Source of the DNA: Subtercola boreus
Lineage (GTDB): Bacteria; Actinomycetota; Actinomycetes; Actinomycetales; Microbacteriaceae
NCBI RefSeq assembly: GCF_006716115.1
Contig: NZ_VFOO01000001.1
Span: 1,860,001 to 1,924,000 of the forward strand
Direction: 5' to 3'
Length of the DNA: 64,000 nucleotides
Part shown: positions 62,124 to 64,000 of the stretch, piece after piece
Layout: each line of letters begins with the position of its first letter
Position numbering within the stretch: the stretch's first letter is position 1
Made by a program: the position numbers and the translations under genes
The notes under the pieces: model-generated
Databases searched by the model: none
Told to the model about the DNA's origin: nothing
What the model saw: only the letters and a program-made list of their open reading frames with translations

Positions 62124-64000
62124 ATGGCGATCAAACAGTTCGATGTGTGGGCGCCGCGGGCGTCAGCGGTGACGTTGCGGCTGCGGGAGGTGGGCGCCTC
62201 CGAAGAGGCGGTCGACCTCGCGGCGGCGACGGCGGCAGCGGGCGCCGACCCGGCGACGACGGATGTGGATGCCGCGGGTGCGGGTGCTGCGGGTGCCGGT
62301 GGCTCCACCGGCGGGCTCCGGTCGGTCCCGATGGAGCCGCGCGGCGACGGCTGGTGGACGGCTCCCGGCCTCGACGGGTTCCTCGAGGCCGACTACGGCT
62401 ACGTGGTGGTTCCGGCCGACTCCGACACCCCGCCCGACGACGACGGGGACTCCTACGCCGATGCGGGCGCCGACGGCCCGGAGCCCGGCAGCGATCGCCT
62501 GGAGCCCGATTCGGAGCTGCAGCGGGCATCCGAGGGCCCGATCTACGATGCCGTGGCGCCGAGCGTCAGCGACGAGCAGGTGCTGCCCGATCCGCGTTCC
62601 CGTCGCCAGCCCTCGGGCGTGCACGGACTCTCTCGCACCTACGACCCGGCCACCTACACCTGGCACGACCAGGCGTGGAAGGGCCGGCAGCTCGCGGGCG
62701 GCGAGATCTACGAGCTGCACCTCGGCACCTTCACGCCCGAAGGCACGCTCGATGCCGCGATCGAAAAGCTCGACCACCTCGTGTCGATCGGCGTCGACTT
62801 CGTCGAGCTACTGCCGGTCAACGCCTTCAACGGCACGCACAACTGGGGCTACGACGGCGTGCTCTGGTTCGCCGTGCACGAGCTCTACGGCGGGCCGGAA
62901 GGGTACCAGCGCTTCGTGGATGCCTGCCATGCGGCAGGTCTCGGCGTCATCCAGGACGTCGTCTACAACCACCTCGGACCGAGCGGCAACTACCTGCCGC
63001 TGTACGGTCCATACCTGAACGACGCCGCCGCGAACACCTGGGGCTCGGCGATCAACCTCGACGGCCCGGGCTCGGCCGAGGTGCGCCGCTACATCATCGA
63101 CAACGCGCTGATGTGGCTGAACGACTACCACGTCGACGGGCTGCGGCTCGATGCCGTGCACGCCCTGCACGATTCATCCGACCCCCACCTGCTCGCCGAG
63201 CTGTCGACCGAGGTGGATGCCCTCTCGAGCTTCCTCGGAAAGCCGCTCACCCTCATTGCCGAGAGCGACCTCAACGACCCCGTGATGTTCACCCCGCGGG
63301 AGAGCGACGGGTACGGGCTCGCGGGGCAGTGGAGCGACGACTTCCACCACGCGGTGCACGTCGCGCTCACGCGGGAGACCACCGGCTACTACGAGGACTT
63401 CGACTCGCTCGCGGCGCTCGGCAAGGTGCTGACCGAGGGGTTCTTCCACAACGGAACGTACTCGTCGTTCCGCGAGCGGAACCACGGCAAGCCGATCGAC
63501 ACGGCCCACACCTCGTCCTGGCGGCTCGTCGTGGCGAACCAGAACCACGACCAGATCGGCAACCGGGCGACCGGCGACCGGCTGACCGCGTCGCTGACGG
63601 ATGGCCAGCTCGCCATCGCCGCGGTGCTGACGCTGCTCGGGCCGTTCACCCCGATGCTGTTCATGGGCGAGGAGTGGGCGGCCTCGACTCCGTGGCAGTT
63701 CTTCACGTCGCATCCGGAACCGGAGCTCGGTGAGGCGACCGCTCGCGGGAGGATCGCGGAGTTCGCGAAGATGGGCTGGGACGAGTCCTCGGTGCCCGAC
63801 CCGCAGGACCCGTCGACGTTCGAGAACTCGAAGCTGGACTGGAGCGAGGCGGCGGGCGACGGTTCTGGTGCCAGCGCGGGCTCGGGCGCTGGTTCGGGTA
63901 CCGGCTCGGGCTCGGGCGAGACGCGGCACACGAAGCTGCTGCGCCTGTACCGCGAACTCGCGGCGCTCCGCCGGGAGGCCCCCGAGTTCACCGACCCCCG
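62124..64000 (+). CDS. treZ: Maltooligosyl trehalose trehalohydrolase TreZ, 3' end beyond window
   Basis: About 625 residues are visible; the frame is open at the window end. It releases trehalose from maltooligosyl trehalose made by TreY. Barrel motifs: [26 protein letters not shown] (nucleophile), [11 protein letters not shown] (acid Glu), [28 protein letters not shown] is the usual start. Two low-complexity inserts are odd: an Ala/Gly/Asp segment at ~38-65 in the N-terminal domain, and a Gly/Ser run around residues 575-595. ATG 62124 follows GAGGCGAAG. Confidence 0.95.
   Translation, partial: MAIKQFDVWAPRASAVTLRLREVGASEEAVDLAAATAAAGADPATTDVDAAGAGAAGAGGSTGGLRSVPMEPRGDGWWTAPGLDGFLEADYGYVVVPADSDTPPDDDGDSYADAGADGPEPGSDRLEPDSELQRASEGPIYDAVAPSVSDEQVLPDPRSRRQPSGVHGLSRTYDPATYTWHDQAWKGRQLAGGEIYELHLGTFTPEGTLDAAIEKLDHLVSIGVDFVELLPVNAFNGTHNWGYDGVLWFAVHELYGGPEGYQRFVDACHAAGLGVIQDVVYNHLGPSGNYLPLYGPYLNDAAANTWGSAINLDGPGSAEVRRYIIDNALMWLNDYHVDGLRLDAVHALHDSSDPHLLAELSTEVDALSSFLGKPLTLIAESDLNDPVMFTPRESDGYGLAGQWSDDFHHAVHVALTRETTGYYEDFDSLAALGKVLTEGFFHNGTYSSFRERNHGKPIDTAHTSSWRLVVANQNHDQIGNRATGDRLTASLTDGQLAIAAVLTLLGPFTPMLFMGEEWAASTPWQFFTSHPEPELGEATARGRIAEFAKMGWDESSVPDPQDPSTFENSKLDWSEAAGDGSGASAGSGAGSGTGSGSGETRHTKLLRLYRELAALRREAPEFTDP

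Overview
The window is strongly GC-rich chromosomal DNA, densely coding on both strands. It looks like a Gram-positive actinomycete, most likely a member of the Microbacteriaceae; I cannot name the genus. Pointers are the tandem clpP1-clpP2 pair, an actinobacterial T-box with an ultrashort Stem I before ileS, F420-type oxidoreductase and RamB-type regulator families, group II truncated haemoglobin, and TANNNT promoters placed 6-7 nt before start codons (leaderless mRNAs). From memory, the order valS ... clpX-clpP2-clpP1-tig ... nei-rpiB-pepN ... glbO ... 4HBT thioesterase-ettA-ssb parallels the Rv2448c-Rv2478c stretch of Mycobacterium tuberculosis, so most of the window is conserved core.

Layout. 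1-2868: 5' part of ileS (minus) with its T-box leader, then a divergent TetR regulator. 3484-4029 is the only long non-coding stretch; it holds two LacI-type palindromes and 22-bp tandem repeats. 4030-9105: a secreted SLH-domain protein, a RamB/ScfR-type regulator and divergent pckG. 9267-12329: a MacB-like tripartite ABC exporter. 12473-14869: a solitary Hsp90-like (GHKL) ATPase with C-terminal winged-helix-like repeats, the most unusual gene here. 14935-18960: valS, a GNAT acetyltransferase and two unknowns. 18977-24592: a BenE-type permease, clpX, clpP2, clpP1, tig and tRNA-Pro. 24673-29827: tRNA-Gly, a secreted repeat protein, a 41-aa zinc ribbon, a TMEM175 channel, dps, a membrane protein and a 40-aa single-helix protein. 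29876-33584: rpiB-nei2-paiB-amidohydrolase in one direction with start/stop overlaps. 33718-39563: pepN, mscS, glbO and an FAD dehydrogenase. 39668-46206: thioesterases, ettA, a lipoprotein, an SSB paralogue, unknowns and tRNA-Arg. 46255-49518: DUF1801, a MarR/oxidoreductase divergent pair, a histidine phosphatase and orn. 49563-51829: tRNA-His, a small zincin and a degenerate S11-type (DD-peptidase-like) protein. 51955-55831: a small unknown and the TPP-riboswitch-controlled ykoEDC thiamine-precursor transporter. 55999-64000: an unknown, an LLM oxidoreductase and glgX-treY-treZ for making trehalose from glycogen; treZ runs off the window end.

Working together: tig, ClpP1P2 and ClpX form the folding/proteolysis set; RamB-like plus PckG link carbon source to gluconeogenesis; YkoEDC imports a thiamine precursor when TPP is low; GlgX debranches glycogen and TreY/TreZ turn the released maltodextrins into trehalose. 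No CRISPR array, insertion sequence, prophage or rRNA gene was seen. Three ~60-66 bp imperfect palindromes and several gene-end tandem duplications are the main non-coding structure.
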